Below, in pieces: positions 63,572 through 64,000 of a stretch of DNA of 64,000 nucleotides. How positions within the stretch are numbered: position 1 is the first letter of the stretch; each line of letters starts with the position of its first letter. Made by a program: the position numbers and the translations under genes. Where the stretch lies: positions 1 through 64,000 of the forward strand of contig DATGIL010000049.1 in the NCBI GenBank assembly GCA_035295745.1, read 5' to 3'. Origin of the DNA: JAIQFL01 sp035295745. Lineage in GTDB: Bacteria; Acidobacteriota; Terriglobia; Bryobacterales; Bryobacteraceae. Under the pieces are notes generated by a model. It was not told the origin of the DNA and did no database searches. It was given only the letters and a program-made list of their open reading frames with translations.

Positions 63572-64000
63572 TTATTTTGTTCGGTGATGAGACTCAGGGG
63601 GTAGTTTCCCGGAGAAGAATTCTTCGAGGTGCGGATCATCGAAGAGGACGAGGGTCCCGTCGCATTGCAACGCGAAGTAGTGGGCTCCTGGATTCACGAG
63701 GTATGCCTTGCCGCACACCAGGGCGGGCGGCGCCAGCTTGTTGCTCCAGTCTTTCGGGGGCACCCCGTACGTGACGACGCCGCTGATCGTGCCGGCGGTG
63801 AGCGGGTGTTCCGGCTCTGCGTCCCACACGAGCTCGTTGTCGTGCAGGTTGTCCCAGCGATACACGCTAATCGAGCCGGGTGAGACGCCGCCAGGCTGCG
63901 GGCATGCGTCGCTGTTCGACAGGCAAAGCTCGATGGTGTCGCCCTTTTTGCTTGCCGCCAGATGCCAGGAAGAGCTCTGGCAGCTCGCCAACGAGAGGGC
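63572..64000 (-). CDS. Lipoprotein of unknown function, 5' end outside window
   Basis: The frame is open to the window edge. Its first visible residues ALSLASCQSSSWHLAASKKG contain a lipobox (LASC), so the start lies a few codons beyond 64000 and the mature protein has about 139 residues. Later parts include SISVYRWDNLHDNELVWDAE and AHYFALQCDGTLVLFDDP, a beta-rich pattern. A run of paired cysteines might form disulfides. No family was recognised. Confidence 0.65.
   Translation of the reverse strand, partial: ALSLASCQSSSWHLAASKKGDTIELCLSNSDACPQPGGVSPGSISVYRWDNLHDNELVWDAEPEHPLTAGTISGVVTYGVPPKDWSNKLAPPALVCGKAYLVNPGAHYFALQCDGTLVLFDDPHLEEFFSGKLPPESHHRTK

Overview
This 64 kb window looks like chromosomal DNA of a GC-rich soil Acidobacteriota, probably of the Solibacter/Bryobacterales type. 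That is inferred from gene families: two long MacB/FtsX-type permeases of the acidobacterial duplicated orphan kind, an Oar-like TonB receptor with an N-terminal carboxypeptidase-regulatory domain, a TIGR03435-type protein, paired NHL-repeat secreted proteins, and a Ser/Thr kinase fused to a TolB-like domain and TPRs. No rRNA, tRNA, CRISPR array or intact mobile element was seen.

Left part (1-16 kb): a respiratory formate dehydrogenase (iron-sulfur subunit cut by the window edge, and a catalytic subunit that reads through an in-frame TGA as selenocysteine), a tandem-repeat array, two coupled NHL proteins, a DinB gene divergent from a WYL regulator with a palindrome between them, a TonB receptor, a permease, a PI-PLC/GDPD-like secreted protein and a sialidase-fold protein.

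Middle part (16-30 kb): mostly housekeeping. It holds a YgfZ-type protein, a metallo-beta-lactamase-fold hydrolase, acetyl-CoA synthetase, an O-methyltransferase, a homocysteine methyltransferase/MTHFR fusion with a YrdC protein, a second permease, an ECF sigma/anti-sigma pair, and a VapBC-like toxin-antitoxin pair.

Signalling block (30.7-45.3 kb): a leftward five-gene string (PBP-like protein, hybrid kinase, amidase, kinase, OmpR-type regulator) is divergent from a rightward three-gene string (SpoIIE-type phosphatase with receiver, CheY-like receiver, receiver-containing kinase). A cupin gene and a sigma/anti-sigma/Ser-Thr kinase string follow. Many neighbours overlap by 4 nt, so translational coupling is likely.

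Right part (45-64 kb): relics of a RepB-like primase and an IS3-type transposase, two SnoaL-like proteins around tyrS, a sedolisin-type peptidase, an ArsA/Get3-type ATPase with a small CxxC protein, a TonB receptor convergent with a porin, a lactonase pair, a membrane-tethered JAMM-domain protein, an NlpC/P60-like candidate, TPR and small membrane proteins, a truncated PIN gene and a partial lipoprotein.

Features cutting across the window are: (i) a dispersed double-hairpin repeat whose stems covary while the loops stay constant; (ii) a second dispersed GC-rich element, one copy of which holds an internal tandem expansion; and (iii) several genes with a -10-like TANNNT box only 6-9 nt before the start codon and no Shine-Dalgarno, suggesting leaderless mRNAs.
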